This document shows, one piece after another, positions 24,878 to 34,048 of a DNA stretch of 54,254 nucleotides. Made by a program: the position numbers and the translations under genes. Every line of letters starts with the position of its first letter. Within the stretch, counting starts at the first letter, position 1. The stretch is from Acidimicrobiaceae bacterium. Lineage in GTDB: Bacteria > Actinomycetota > Acidimicrobiia > Acidimicrobiales > Palsa-688. A model generated the notes under the pieces. The model was not told where the DNA came from, searched no databases, and worked only from the letters and a program-made list of their open reading frames with translations. The DNA lies in the NCBI GenBank assembly GCA_003166025.1, contig PMWT01000124.1:2200-56453 (forward strand), in the 5' to 3' direction.

Positions 24878-24970
24878 GTCCGCCTCTCTAAGGATGCATC
24901 GCTACCCGTAAGGAACAGCCATTGTACATTCTCGCACGATGCGCAGTCGGTTCCCCCGATGGAGGCCCGG

Positions 24971-25798
24971 TCACGCGGCGCGGCAGCGGTTGACGAGGCT
25001 GCCGATGCTTTCGATGGATGAGGTAACCGTCTGCCCCTCTTGGAGGAACACGGGGGGCGACATGCCTTGGCCGACCCCGCCCGGGGTACCGGTGAAGATG
25101 AGGTCGCCCGGGTCGAGGGTGATGATATGGCTGAGGTACTCCACCAGCGCCACCGGTTTGAACAGCAAATCGGAGGTCCGCGATTGTTGGCGCACCACTC
25201 CATCGACGGCGCAGCTGATAGCCAGGTCGGGTTCGACGCCCGTCACGTCGGTTGTCGTCATGCACGGCCCCACCGGCGTCGTCGCCTCGCACGTCTTTCC
25301 CTGTAACCACTGTGAGGTCCGGCCCTGAAGGTCGCGAGCGGAGATGTCGTTGCCGACGGTGAAACCTCCGATCGCCGCCGCCGCCTCTTCGGCCCCGGCA
25401 TCGCGTACCTCTCGGCCGATGACGACGACAAGCTCTACTTCCCAATCGACTCGGCTGGAGATCGACGGCAGGATGATAGAGTCGCCGTCGCCGATCAGAG
25501 CCCGGGTGAACTTGGCGAACACGGTGGGATAGTCGGGCCGGGTCGAGCCGGTCTCCTCGATATGCTTAAGATAGTTCTGCCCAATGCACAGCACCTTGGG
25601 CGGACGGGGCACAAGCATCTCGGTGCGCACGGCATCCCTCGGAACGTGCGCCGTTGCCACCGCGCCACGCGCCGCCTCCAATCCGCCCGGGGCGGCCAGT
25701 AAGGCTCCGACGTCCGCCGCCGGCAGCAAGTCGACGTAGTCGTCCTCTACCCGGGCGGCGTGAGACCGGCCCTCGTAGCTTACTGTGGCCAAGCGCAC
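24971..25798 (-). CDS. Fumarylacetoacetate hydrolase (FAH) family protein
   Basis: A 275-aa C-C-bond hydrolase/decarboxylase of the FAH superfamily. VLCIGQNYLKHIEE, metal-site segments DWEVELVVVIGREV (E-x-E type) and GFTVGNDISARDLQ, then DLIFTGTPGGVGQG, are all standard. GTG 25798 has GAGGAGG 8 nt upstream. It lies between the two GntR paralogues, same strand. In oxidative fucose/rhamnose pathways a homologue cleaves 2,4-diketo-3-deoxy acids to pyruvate and lactate; that fits this island but other acylpyruvate substrates are possible. Confidence 0.9.
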   Translation of the reverse strand: MRLATVSYEGRSHAARVEDDYVDLLPAADVGALLAAPGGLEAARGAVATAHVPRDAVRTEMLVPRPPKVLCIGQNYLKHIEETGSTRPDYPTVFAKFTRALIGDGDSIILPSISSRVDWEVELVVVIGREVRDAGAEEAAAAIGGFTVGNDISARDLQGRTSQWLQGKTCEATTPVGPCMTTTDVTGVEPDLAISCAVDGVVRQQSRTSDLLFKPVALVEYLSHIITLDPGDLIFTGTPGGVGQGMSPPVFLQEGQTVTSSIESIGSLVNRCRAA

Positions 25799-25851
25799 GT
25801 GATGACCCTCCTCGTTAGGCGCCACCCTGAAGAGCCGGCGCTCTTGTAGTC

Positions 25852-25861
25852 TTGTCTACAA
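25852..25861 (-). promoter_or_regulatory. YTGTYNACAR operator upstream of the FAH gene
   Basis: TTGTCTACAA is an almost perfect 10-bp palindrome 54 bp upstream of the FAH start. On the minus strand TATTGT (25858-25863) overlapping it could serve as a -10. Confidence 0.55.
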
Positions 25862-25975
25862 TAAACAGCTTACTCCGGCACAGACGTGCTCCGTCGATCG
25901 GTTCCGTTCGAGGCTGTCGCGGGTGCCGTGATTTATGTCAACTTTGGATGTCTCCCCCGTCGTCGACGAGCCCTG

Positions 25976-26671
25976 TCACAGCGCCGAGGGATCACGATTG
26001 GCTTGGAGGACGCGCTGATACGGGCCCTCGATATGGTCCTCCACGAGCTTGAGCGCCGGGCCCGGTTTACGGCGCACCAGCACCTCGAGGAGATCTTCAT
26101 GGTCTTTGAGCCACGACTGCCCAAAATCCTGATGCAACGCTCCTCGGTGCACCAAATAGAGGAAGATCTGCGAGCGCAGCGAAAGCCATGCCCGGTAGAG
26201 CCGCTCGTGGTGAGCTGCTTGGAAAACGGCATCGTGGAAAGCCAGGTCAACGCCAGCCACACCAGAACGCGTCAACGGGCGGGGAAGGTGGTCGAACCGC
26301 TCTAGGACAGCGGCGATCCGCCCGAAGTCCTCCGCGGAGGCACGACGGCAAATGCACTCTGCCGCCAGACGTTCCAGAGCCGTGCGCAGACTGTAAATCT
26401 CGTGGACACCCTTGAGGTCCAGCTGCGCCACTGTCGCCCCCCGGTGGCGTTCCATGCGCACGAGGCCTTCCTGTGCCAGAAGCACCAGCGCCTCACGCAC
26501 CGGGCCGCGGCTAACGTTCAGATTGGACGCCATTTCTTCCTCGACCAGCCGTTGCCCAAGATCGATCTGACCAGCGAATATTGCATTGCGAATTGCATCG
26601 GCGACCTCGTCCGCCAGGACACGTCGGCGCGCTAGACCGACCACGGGGCCGTCAACCTGAAGATCGGTCAC
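25976..26671 (-). CDS. GntR-family transcriptional regulator, FCD subfamily, paralogue
   Basis: A 231-aa regulator about three-quarters identical by eye to the protein at 24179-24877, including nearly all of the winged helix (RRRVLADEVADAIRNAIFAG; NVSRGPVREAL). The recognition helix is unchanged, so both should bind the same operator, whereas changes in the FCD domain leave room for different effectors. GTG 26671 is chosen by alignment with the paralogue and its AGAGAGG leader; ORF extension to 26710 lacks support. Even the 3' nucleotide sequence is similar, pointing to a recent duplication around the FAH gene. Confidence 0.93.
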   Translation of the reverse strand: MTDLQVDGPVVGLARRRVLADEVADAIRNAIFAGQIDLGQRLVEEEMASNLNVSRGPVREALVLLAQEGLVRMERHRGATVAQLDLKGVHEIYSLRTALERLAAECICRRASAEDFGRIAAVLERFDHLPRPLTRSGVAGVDLAFHDAVFQAAHHERLYRAWLSLRSQIFLYLVHRGALHQDFGQSWLKDHEDLLEVLVRRKPGPALKLVEDHIEGPYQRVLQANRDPSAL

Positions 26672-26935
26672 GTCAGCCTCTCTAAAACGACAGAGCCAAC
26701 CCGTCGGCACCGACTATAATAGGTGCTGGCGGCGCGTCGGCGCCTGCTTTTAGCGCCCCCGCTCGATAGCCGTTCCCTGCCTCAGACCCTGGCCACCGCT
26801 CTCAGCGGTCAAGGCGGGAATCCTCAGGCTGCCGGCCCTGATTCTGGTACCAGACCTTGCCGTCAACGCCCTTCCCCGTCCTCCCGGGGCGCGATGACTT
26901 CGAGATCATCCAGTGCTGCCTACAATTACTACGCC

Positions 26936-27397
26936 ATGGCTCTCGACCCCCGCCTCGTGCCGGTTCTCGGCACAGACGCCGCCAGGCCTCGCCTGGCGTT
27001 GCCAGTGAGCGAGGCGCGCGCTCGGTCCACCGAGCTCCAGCAGCGCCTTCGCGACGCCCACTACCGGCCGGGGCCCGAGCCCGCCGCGACCTTAGACTTG
27101 CAAGTACCGGTGGAAGTGCCGAGATCCCGCTCAGGTGCTACCGGCCCGAAGGGAGGCGAGTCGGCGAGAGCTAACCTGGCCGCGGTTGTCGCACTGATGG
27201 CCCGGGACCGGCGAGGGCCCGAGATCTCTCTGCAAGTCCTTTCGGTGGCAGTGACCGACCTCACGGGGAGCCAACCGTCCGTCGAGGAGTTCGCCGAAGG
27301 CTATCTGCTGAGCCGGGCGGGGATGCGAACTCAACGCGAGCACTACCTCGGCGACGCGGTCGACCCCCGGCACCACGTGACCCGCGGGACGGATTAA
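26936..27397 (+). pseudogene. Decayed alpha/beta-hydrolase fold-3 (HSL-type) esterase
   Basis: Three pieces of an esterase appear in two frames. ATG 26936 opens MALDPRLVPVLG...ELQQRLRD in one frame. The strand block RRDLRLAS...AEIPLRCYRPEG lies in another (about 27075-27155). The first frame then resumes with GGESARANLAAVVALMARD, the relic of the nucleophile elbow GDSAGGNLAA, followed by QVLSVAVTDLT and EFAEGYLLSR. The oxyanion HGGG segment and about 60-80 residues before the elbow are missing, and the protein stops about 70-100 residues early, before the catalytic Asp and His. At least one frameshift, an internal deletion and a truncation make it non-functional. Confidence 0.72.
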
Positions 27398-27399
27398 AC

Positions 27400-27429
27400 G
27401 GGGGGACGGTCGGCAAGACCCGTCCCCCC
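27400..27429 (-). terminator. Strong hairpin terminator after the second ABC operon
   Basis: GGGGGGACGG (27400-27409) pairs perfectly with CCGTCCCCCC (27420-27429) over a 10-nt loop. It begins about 58 nt past the binding-protein stop in the minus direction, followed there by GTTT. Probable end of the GH2/ABC operon. Confidence 0.7.
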
Positions 27430-27487
27430 CAAAACACCCGCGAAAACCAACGCGGGCCCGACCGGTACTGCAACTACCACGTAGGTA

Positions 27488-29089
27488 CTACTTGATCCCG
27501 AGCACCTTGTTCTCGTAGGTGACCGTCTCCGCGACCAGCTGGGGATGCTGCGCGTTGTAGGCGCTGATGATCGACGCAGCATCTGTGTCGTACTCCGACA
27601 AGGCCGTCCCCAACGAGATATAACCGTCTACGTACTCGAGGTAGAGGCCATCGATTGTCTGGAAGGAGGACGACGTCAAGCTGTCGAAGAGGGCCATGGG
27701 GTAGTAATACTTCGACTCCGAGTTCAACTGGTTCAGGATCGGCTGCAATTGCGGCGATGTCGTCGCGCCCTGGATGATCGGTAGGTCGTTACCCTCGGCG
27801 TTCACAATCAGCGAGTTCCACTTCGGCGACGAGATGAACTGAAGCCACGCCAAGGCAGCCTGAGTTTTCGCTGTGGTCATCGACCTATCGGATTTGGAAG
27901 ACGAAATGCCGTATTGGAAGCTCTGGGTCGGCCCCCCGTTGTCCTGCCATGTCGACAGATCCGTCGCATAGGGTGAGGTCCCTTTCAAGCTCGTGATCTC
28001 AAAATACCCGACGGGGAACTGCTGGGACTTCGGAAGAGACGCCACTTCCCTCGGGATGGCGTACCCGTTGATGAACACGTACGCCACCTGCTGGCCCAAG
28101 AAGAACGTGCTACCGTCTATCGAGGCACCGCTGGTGAAGGGGACATTTACGTCCTTGGGGGCCCAGGTGTCCATCAGCGCCTTGCCTAATGGGAACCAAG
28201 TGGTCAGCGCCGGGTTCTTGGAAGGATTTAACCAGCCACCATCATTGGAATAGAAATATGACTGATAGGCGGCGGCATAGGGAGCGGGGATCTTGAATAT
28301 CGTTGACATCTTCCCCAGGCCGAGGTAGTTCGCCCCGAGAATGTGCGCGAGCCAGTTGTACATGTACGGTGCGATCGCCGCACCGGCGTAAACGTGCTTT
28401 GAGGCCAAACGCACGTCTATCTGTACGGAGTCTGCCTGGAGCTGGCTCCACGTCGTCGGGGCAGCGGTGATGCCGGCCTCACGGAACAGGTTTTTATTGT
28501 AATAAAAGCCGATGCCGCCCCAGTCCCCGTTCACCACGAATATCCCGCTCGAACCCGGCGTGTTCCCAGGCACGGTATCCGCACGCAAAGCAACCTCGTT
28601 CATCGTGCTGATCCATTTCGTGTTGCCGGGGATGAACGGGTTTGGTTGATTGAACGCCGGCGTCAAGTCCTGGAACAGACCGGTGGGCAAGGTTACGTTG
28701 ACATAATAACCCGGCACCCAAGAAACATCGGGCAGGTTACCGGCGGCTGCCTCGGAAACATACCAGGTAGGGGTCCCGAACTCGCGGGCTCCCGGCACGA
28801 AGTTGATCGTGATCCCGGGATAGAGTTTCTCGAACGCGTTTGCGGCGTCCTGCATCTCGGGGTCCGCGATAGTGCCCGGCGCCTGCTTGACCCCGGTGAT
28901 CGGGGGTGTGTAGGTGGAGGCGTACATGCTGATCGTACCCTTGTAGGTCAGGTTGGGTATGCCCGTGGCGCTCGCCGTGCTGGACAGCGTGGCCGTCACG
29001 CCACCGGCCAGGACGGCGGCACTAATAGCACAACCCCAAGCCTTGGTTGCCCGTTTCGTTCTTTTAGTTGTTGATGGATTCGCTATCAT
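27488..29089 (-). CDS. Sugar ABC transporter substrate-binding protein (Sec-exported)
   Basis: A 533-aa extracellular solute-binding protein of family 1. Residues 1-42 form a Sec-type signal: a Lys/Arg-rich start, a hydrophobic core and a likely cleavage after STASA. Neither twin arginine nor lipobox is present, unlike the first importer. The domain shows ANAFEKLYPGITINFVPG, LPDVSWVPGYY, GGIGFYYNKNLFREAGI and TTWSQLQAD. Length is at the upper end for the family, suggesting a large oligosaccharide ligand. Last gene of a minus-strand group with two permeases and a GH2 enzyme. Base composition is more AT-rich than in neighbouring genes. Confidence 0.92.
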   Translation of the reverse strand: MIANPSTTKRTKRATKAWGCAISAAVLAGGVTATLSSTASATGIPNLTYKGTISMYASTYTPPITGVKQAPGTIADPEMQDAANAFEKLYPGITINFVPGAREFGTPTWYVSEAAAGNLPDVSWVPGYYVNVTLPTGLFQDLTPAFNQPNPFIPGNTKWISTMNEVALRADTVPGNTPGSSGIFVVNGDWGGIGFYYNKNLFREAGITAAPTTWSQLQADSVQIDVRLASKHVYAGAAIAPYMYNWLAHILGANYLGLGKMSTIFKIPAPYAAAYQSYFYSNDGGWLNPSKNPALTTWFPLGKALMDTWAPKDVNVPFTSGASIDGSTFFLGQQVAYVFINGYAIPREVASLPKSQQFPVGYFEITSLKGTSPYATDLSTWQDNGGPTQSFQYGISSSKSDRSMTTAKTQAALAWLQFISSPKWNSLIVNAEGNDLPIIQGATTSPQLQPILNQLNSESKYYYPMALFDSLTSSSFQTIDGLYLEYVDGYISLGTALSEYDTDAASIISAYNAQHPQLVAETVTYENKVLGIK

Positions 29090-29146
29090 GACGCTAGCTT
29101 TTCCTCCCTTGGTTGTTGTTGCATTGATTATGAGATGGTGAGCGCT

Positions 29147-29992
29147 TCACATCTTTACGGCACCCGTAGCCAACCCAGCGATAAAGTAGCGTATGAAGAA
29201 AATAAATAGCAGTATTATGGGCACCGAAACGATCGTGTAGGCAGCGAACTGCAAATTGACGACATTGATGTCAGGGACCGAAGGCGGCGGCTGGAAGTTA
29301 CCGACCGCCATGGCTGCTGTCGACCGAGCGACCGGCAGCACGAGGCTCGGGAAGACGTAATCGCCCCAGATCGAAGTTATGTTGAGGAGCCCGACGGCGA
29401 TCATGATCGGTCGGGACAGGGGCGCGGCAATGCGGAGCAGCATCCTCAGGTGAGTGGCACCATCGATCCGTGCCGCCTCGAAGAGTTCCTCGGGGATGCC
29501 TTGTATGGACGAGCGGAAGACGAAGATGGCAAAGGCCTGCCCCCCGGCTATATAGGGCAGGATCAACGCCGCCGGGTTATCGATCAGGCCCATGCCTCTG
29601 ATCTCGAGGAACAAGGGTATGAGGGTGAGGAAGCTGGGTATCAACAAGAGCCCGAAAACTACATAGAACAATACGGTGCTCCCATAAAACTCCATACGTG
29701 CGAACGCGTAGGCGCTCAGCATCCCGAGGACCGTTATGCCCGCTACGCTGGCTGCAGTTATAATGATCGTGCGCAGCATGTCATCGTCTATGTAGTCCCA
29801 GGCCTGGCGGTAGAAGATCCCGAACGGGTGGTTTATGGCCAGGCTGAACGGGTTCTGCTCTAGCTGGATCCCGTTCTTCAGCCCCGTGACGGCCATGAAG
29901 TACATAGGGAAGAGAGCAAGTACCCCGATGACAATTAGAACAAAGTAATGGGGTACCCTGACCCCCAAGTGGTGGCTTCGACGATCGGTCAT
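29147..29992 (-). CDS. Carbohydrate ABC transporter permease, MalG type
   Basis: A 281-aa CUT1 permease with six predicted helices; the first is YFVLIVIGVLALFPMYFMAV. The EAA loop reads EAARIDGATHLRMLLRIAAPLSRP near residue 185. ATG 29992 overlaps the stop of the upstream permease gene (ATGA). AT-rich codons (many ATA, AAT, TAT) are noticeable here compared with the 0-26 kb genes. No ATPase gene adjoins. Confidence 0.93.
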   Translation of the reverse strand: MTDRRSHHLGVRVPHYFVLIVIGVLALFPMYFMAVTGLKNGIQLEQNPFSLAINHPFGIFYRQAWDYIDDDMLRTIIITAASVAGITVLGMLSAYAFARMEFYGSTVLFYVVFGLLLIPSFLTLIPLFLEIRGMGLIDNPAALILPYIAGGQAFAIFVFRSSIQGIPEELFEAARIDGATHLRMLLRIAAPLSRPIMIAVGLLNITSIWGDYVFPSLVLPVARSTAAMAVGNFQPPPSVPDINVVNLQFAAYTIVSVPIILLFIFFIRYFIAGLATGAVKM

Positions 29993-30975
29993 GCAACCCT
30001 CTTCCGTGTCTCGTTATCGGTACGGAGGTACCTCATAGTGATCAGAGCCAGCACCAATGAGACCACGAACAATATAAAGGCGATCGAGAGAGCGTAGCCC
30101 ATTTGGGCGTACTGGAAGGCGTTCTCGTACATGTACAGCACTGGCACCCAGGTGGTGTTAGCAGGTCCCCCTTGAGTAAGGAGCAGGGGCGGGAGAAGAT
30201 TTTGTGTTATCCCGATGATGGACAGGATGAGGATCACCTTCAACTGCCCCTTTATAAGGGGCAGTTCTACGTGCCAGACCCGCCTCAGCGAGGAGACGCC
30301 GTCGACGGAAGCGGCGTCAAGGATTTCTCCCGGGATGCTCTGCAGGCCAGCGTAGAACACGAGCATGGCGAAGGCGCCCACCCAGGGGAAGCCCATGAAG
30401 ATGAGCGCGCCGAGAGCGGTGTGGGGATTTGCCAGCCATGCAGTGTCATACCGGCCTAGCCCAACGTCGCTGAGGAGAGTGTCGATTACCCCACCGATCT
30501 CGTAGAAGTTCGACCATGTGAGGATGCCGACTATACCGGGCAAGCAAAGGGTCAGGCTGAAAGCCACTCGGAACCAGTACTGCGCCCTTCTACTGTCCAA
30601 GCGGTAGATGAGCAGCGCCACGAGCAGGCTCGCCCCCATACCGACCGGGATCCCGATGAGGGACCACCAGAGCAGATGGAGGAATGAACCTAAGAAGACG
30701 CTGTCATGGAGGAGCTGGTCGAAGTTGTGGAGCCCGACCCATTTGGGAGCTGATACTCCGTCCCACGACGTGAACGCGCCTTCGAGGGCCCGGATAGCCG
30801 GCCAGTAGCAGAAGGTGCCGACAAAGATAAATGTCGGGGCCAAAAAAGCCCAGGCTTTGAGCGTCCGCGATATGTGACGTTTCCTCGGAGGGGCGGTGCC
30901 CGGAGGGCGGGCGGTCCTGGGGGCGACACCAGCGCCGACAGCGGGAGAGCTACTAATGATCACCTTGTATTCCAA
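29989..30975 (-). CDS. Carbohydrate ABC transporter permease, MalF type
   Basis: A 328-aa CUT1 permease. N-terminal cytoplasmic stretch rich in Pro/Arg, then LKAWAFLAPTFIFVGTFCYW as first helix, the loop GVSAPKWVGLHNFDQLL, and EAA loop DAASVDGVSSLRRVWHVELPLIKGQ near residue 215. Coupled by ATGA overlap to the MalG-type gene. Follows the GH2 gene by 97 nt on the same strand, so import and intracellular hydrolysis of one glycoside are probably co-regulated. Confidence 0.93.
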   Translation of the reverse strand: MEYKVIISSSPAVGAGVAPRTARPPGTAPPRKRHISRTLKAWAFLAPTFIFVGTFCYWPAIRALEGAFTSWDGVSAPKWVGLHNFDQLLHDSVFLGSFLHLLWWSLIGIPVGMGASLLVALLIYRLDSRRAQYWFRVAFSLTLCLPGIVGILTWSNFYEIGGVIDTLLSDVGLGRYDTAWLANPHTALGALIFMGFPWVGAFAMLVFYAGLQSIPGEILDAASVDGVSSLRRVWHVELPLIKGQLKVILILSIIGITQNLLPPLLLTQGGPANTTWVPVLYMYENAFQYAQMGYALSIAFILFVVSLVLALITMRYLRTDNETRKRVA

Positions 30976-31072
30976 TCCATGATATTGGTAGAGGGACGCA
31001 AACGGGTAAGTATGCGCGGGCGAGATGCTGGCGCCGGCGCGGGCGCCGAGAGGGTGTAGGCCGGGTCTGGGC

Positions 31073-33967
31073 TCATGACGTGGCGTAACGCAGGAGGTTG
31101 GCCGTCAACTGGTCGGCAACGGCAAGAGAGCCGAGATGGGCCAGGAGGTCGAAGGTACTGACGACGACCCGCCCCTGCCCGTGGCGGAAGCGGGCTGCGA
31201 GCAGGCCCGAGGCGTACCCGCCGGGACAGGGGAAGCCGATGGCGACGGCGAAGGCGGCGACTTCCTCGGCGTCTCCCTGCAACAGATGACGCGGGAGGAC
31301 GGGACCGTAGTAGCGCCAGTTCATGAGGCCTGGCTCTGTCAAGCCCTCCACGAGCGCGGGTTCACGAGCGAAGCATTCCTTGTGATAGAGCCAGTCCCGA
31401 AAGCCATTGCAGGAGATCGCCGTCGCGAACGGCAGCGTGGCGGAAGTCTCCCCGGGCACGATCAGCTCCCAGGGGTTAAGTACTATTGCCGTAGCCCCTC
31501 GGTCGACCACGGCGGCCAGAGTTCGCCAGTCTTCACCGTCGAGCTCGCCCGCGTGCCCGACAATAAGTAGGGCGCTGTCAGTGGGGGCTTCGTCCCGCCG
31601 CACGATGTCGAGCCCGTGTGCCTCCATCCAGCCCAGCTCCGCGTCGCCGAAGCCGAGAGCGGCGGCAGGCCGGCGCGGCGTCAACGACGCCGGACGGGCG
31701 ATCACATCGACAGCGGTGCGGCCGGCCGCCGGTGCTGCCATAGTGCCCAGGGATGCGGCGCAGCGGTACCGGCCCGGAAGGCTGCCAAGCGTCACCCGCT
31801 CGGTCAGCACCGGCACCGCGAGCGGCCCCCGGCGGGCATCGATTACAACTTCGGCGGACTGCTGCCAGCGCCAGCCCCCGGGCCCGACGATGGCGACGCT
31901 GGCCGGGTACCGGCCCACCGGGAGCATGTCTTCGTTGGCGAGCGAGAGATCGAGCTCGACCTCGCCGCCCGGAAAGCTCACCGCCGGCGCCAGGTCGAGG
32001 CACCATCGCAGCGGCGACCATCCCGCCGCCGTCGTTTCCATTGCCGACGGCTTCCAGCGGCGCCAAAAAGTCCATGGGCCCTCACCGGTGAGAGCGTGAT
32101 CGAGCATGCCCGTGAGGTTGTAGCCCGCGATATTGCCGTTGGCACGGATCATGTCGAAGGTGGTAGCCCGGTGCCGGGACTGGTTGAGCTCGCTGTCAGC
32201 CAACGCGTCCTCGGGAAAGCAGTACATCTCGTCCATCCCGAACCGGTCCCAGTCAAAAAGGAAGCGCTCGGCCATAGACCGGACGTACGCGACGTCAGGA
32301 GGCTCTCCCATTTGCTCGGCCGAGGCGTTGGCGGCAACAAGGTGGTGCGATGCTTGGGCCAACGCGGTCACGGCGTCGAACAGGCTGCCGACGCCGTACT
32401 CGGAGAGGAAGACTGGTTTCGATCCGGTACCCATCGTGCGCACCAACTGCTTGGCGCTCGCCGACTCGGGGAGGTTGGGGTACAAGTGCACGTCCCCGGC
32501 CCCGGGGACGTAAGCGGCCCGGTCGAGGTCGTGCGCCCATCCCACTTCCGCCGCCGCGGCTCCCGCGGCCTCGGATCCCCACTCGTGGCGCCAGGTCGCT
32601 TCACCCGGGTTACATATGGAGCCGACCGTGAGTTGACCGTCCCAGCGCCCGCTGCTAAGCAGGACGAGCCGCGTGTCGTCGAGCTGGCGAAGCCTGGGCA
32701 GGTAGCCCACCGCATGCCGGAAGACGGGCCCGTCGAAGGTCTCGTTGAGCAGGCCCCAGATGACCACGCTCGGGTGGTTACGGTCGCGCCGGACCATCTC
32801 GTCGAACGATCGGTCGAAGTGCTCGCCCATCCGGGGCGAGTCGGCGAGCATCCACGACGCCCGCGTCTCCTCGTAAACCATCAGCCCGAGCTCGTCGCAG
32901 AAGTCGAGCTGGTCCTCGCGTGCGACCCCGGCTATGAAACGGACGGTGTTGAACCCGGAGGCCTTGGCGTACACCAGGTCCTGGCGCACCAGTGCGGCAT
33001 CCTGCGGCACGATCTGGCCGATCGGGTAGTGGTTGCCCGTGTGCGTGGACCGCAGGTAGATCCGCCTGCCGTTGAGCTCGAACCAGCCGTCTCGCAAACG
33101 CAGCTCGCGGAACCCGGTGCGCAGGATCCTTTCGTCCTGAGAGGTGCCACCGCCCTCGTGCTCAAGGCGCACACGGACCAGGTAAAGGAACGGGTCGTCG
33201 ATGTCCCAGGGCCTCACCTCGCCCGGGGGGACCTGCAGTTCGACATGGACGACGGGGTCGTCCCCGGGCGAGGTGCCCCGTACGACGGGCCGGCTGGCCG
33301 CGGCAACCTGGAGCCCGCTGCTGGCTTCGCTCACTAGTACGCTGACCACCATCTGCCCGCCGGCCGCCCCGGTAACCGATGGCGTGGCGTTAGGCACGGT
33401 GACATCCACGCTGATCACACCCGTTGCCAGCTGCGAGCGGACAACCGGCTCGACCAGGCTCGGCGCGGGCTCGATGTGCAGGACAACCTCGCCGGTAACC
33501 CCACCGAAGTTATAGGCCCACCCGGGCCGGAACTCGCCCGGTAACGTCTTGTTGGCGTGTGGCACCTCGCTAAGGGTCAGGCCGTCGATCGGCTCGCCCG
33601 TCGGGTTGATGACACGCACGGCGAGCAAGTTCGCCCGTTGCGGCAACAGGTATTCGGTTGCGTCGAGCACGAAGGGCACGCCGTCGCCCTCGTGAGAGCC
33701 GATCTCGTGGCCGTTCACCCACACCTTGGCCGCATAGTCGACTGACTCGAAGTCGAGTAGCGCCCGATGACCGGTCGGGACCAGCACAGGGGCCAGTTCA
33801 CACCAGTACCAGGCAACTCCGTGGTAGTCAGGAAAAACCTGCTGGATGATCCCGGGCACCGGCGCGGCCACGGCGCCGTCCGGGACTCGGGCCGGCCAGT
33901 TGGCAGCAACACCCTCATCAGCCGGGTCGGTACGTATTCTCCAGTCGCGGGTTCGCTGGACGTGCAC
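31073..33967 (-). CDS. Glycoside hydrolase family 2 enzyme (beta-galactosidase/glucuronidase/mannosidase-like)
   Basis: A cytoplasmic GH2 protein of about 964 aa without a signal peptide. The N-terminal sugar-binding sandwich contains PVPGIIQQVFPDYHGVAWYW and FESVDYAAKVWVNGHEIG; an immunoglobulin-like domain precedes a TIM barrel. The acid/base Glu is in WGLLNETFDG (residue 409) and the nucleophile Glu in VFLSEYGVG (residue 523). A C-terminal extension of about 300 residues ends in a region resembling a Rossmann/GATase-like fold (LLIVGHAGELDGEDW). GTG 33967 has GAGG 5 nt upstream; GTG 34048 would add 27 residues. Substrate linkage is beta by family; the sugar is unknown. Confidence 0.9.
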   Translation of the reverse strand: MHVQRTRDWRIRTDPADEGVAANWPARVPDGAVAAPVPGIIQQVFPDYHGVAWYWCELAPVLVPTGHRALLDFESVDYAAKVWVNGHEIGSHEGDGVPFVLDATEYLLPQRANLLAVRVINPTGEPIDGLTLSEVPHANKTLPGEFRPGWAYNFGGVTGEVVLHIEPAPSLVEPVVRSQLATGVISVDVTVPNATPSVTGAAGGQMVVSVLVSEASSGLQVAAASRPVVRGTSPGDDPVVHVELQVPPGEVRPWDIDDPFLYLVRVRLEHEGGGTSQDERILRTGFRELRLRDGWFELNGRRIYLRSTHTGNHYPIGQIVPQDAALVRQDLVYAKASGFNTVRFIAGVAREDQLDFCDELGLMVYEETRASWMLADSPRMGEHFDRSFDEMVRRDRNHPSVVIWGLLNETFDGPVFRHAVGYLPRLRQLDDTRLVLLSSGRWDGQLTVGSICNPGEATWRHEWGSEAAGAAAAEVGWAHDLDRAAYVPGAGDVHLYPNLPESASAKQLVRTMGTGSKPVFLSEYGVGSLFDAVTALAQASHHLVAANASAEQMGEPPDVAYVRSMAERFLFDWDRFGMDEMYCFPEDALADSELNQSRHRATTFDMIRANGNIAGYNLTGMLDHALTGEGPWTFWRRWKPSAMETTAAGWSPLRWCLDLAPAVSFPGGEVELDLSLANEDMLPVGRYPASVAIVGPGGWRWQQSAEVVIDARRGPLAVPVLTERVTLGSLPGRYRCAASLGTMAAPAAGRTAVDVIARPASLTPRRPAAALGFGDAELGWMEAHGLDIVRRDEAPTDSALLIVGHAGELDGEDWRTLAAVVDRGATAIVLNPWELIVPGETSATLPFATAISCNGFRDWLYHKECFAREPALVEGLTEPGLMNWRYYGPVLPRHLLQGDAEEVAAFAVAIGFPCPGGYASGLLAARFRHGQGRVVVSTFDLLAHLGSLAVADQLTANLLRYATS

Positions 33968-34048
33968 CTTTACCTCAGCAGCCGACGACGCGGAATGAGA
34001 CGAATTGGCTGAATGCGACGCCGCAGCGCGAGCTCTTGGGGCCGGCAC

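Noticed and set aside
31616-33337. 573-codon plus-strand ORF inside the GH2 gene
   Set aside because: Antisense of a clear GH2 enzyme; composition mirrors that gene and no motifs are seen.
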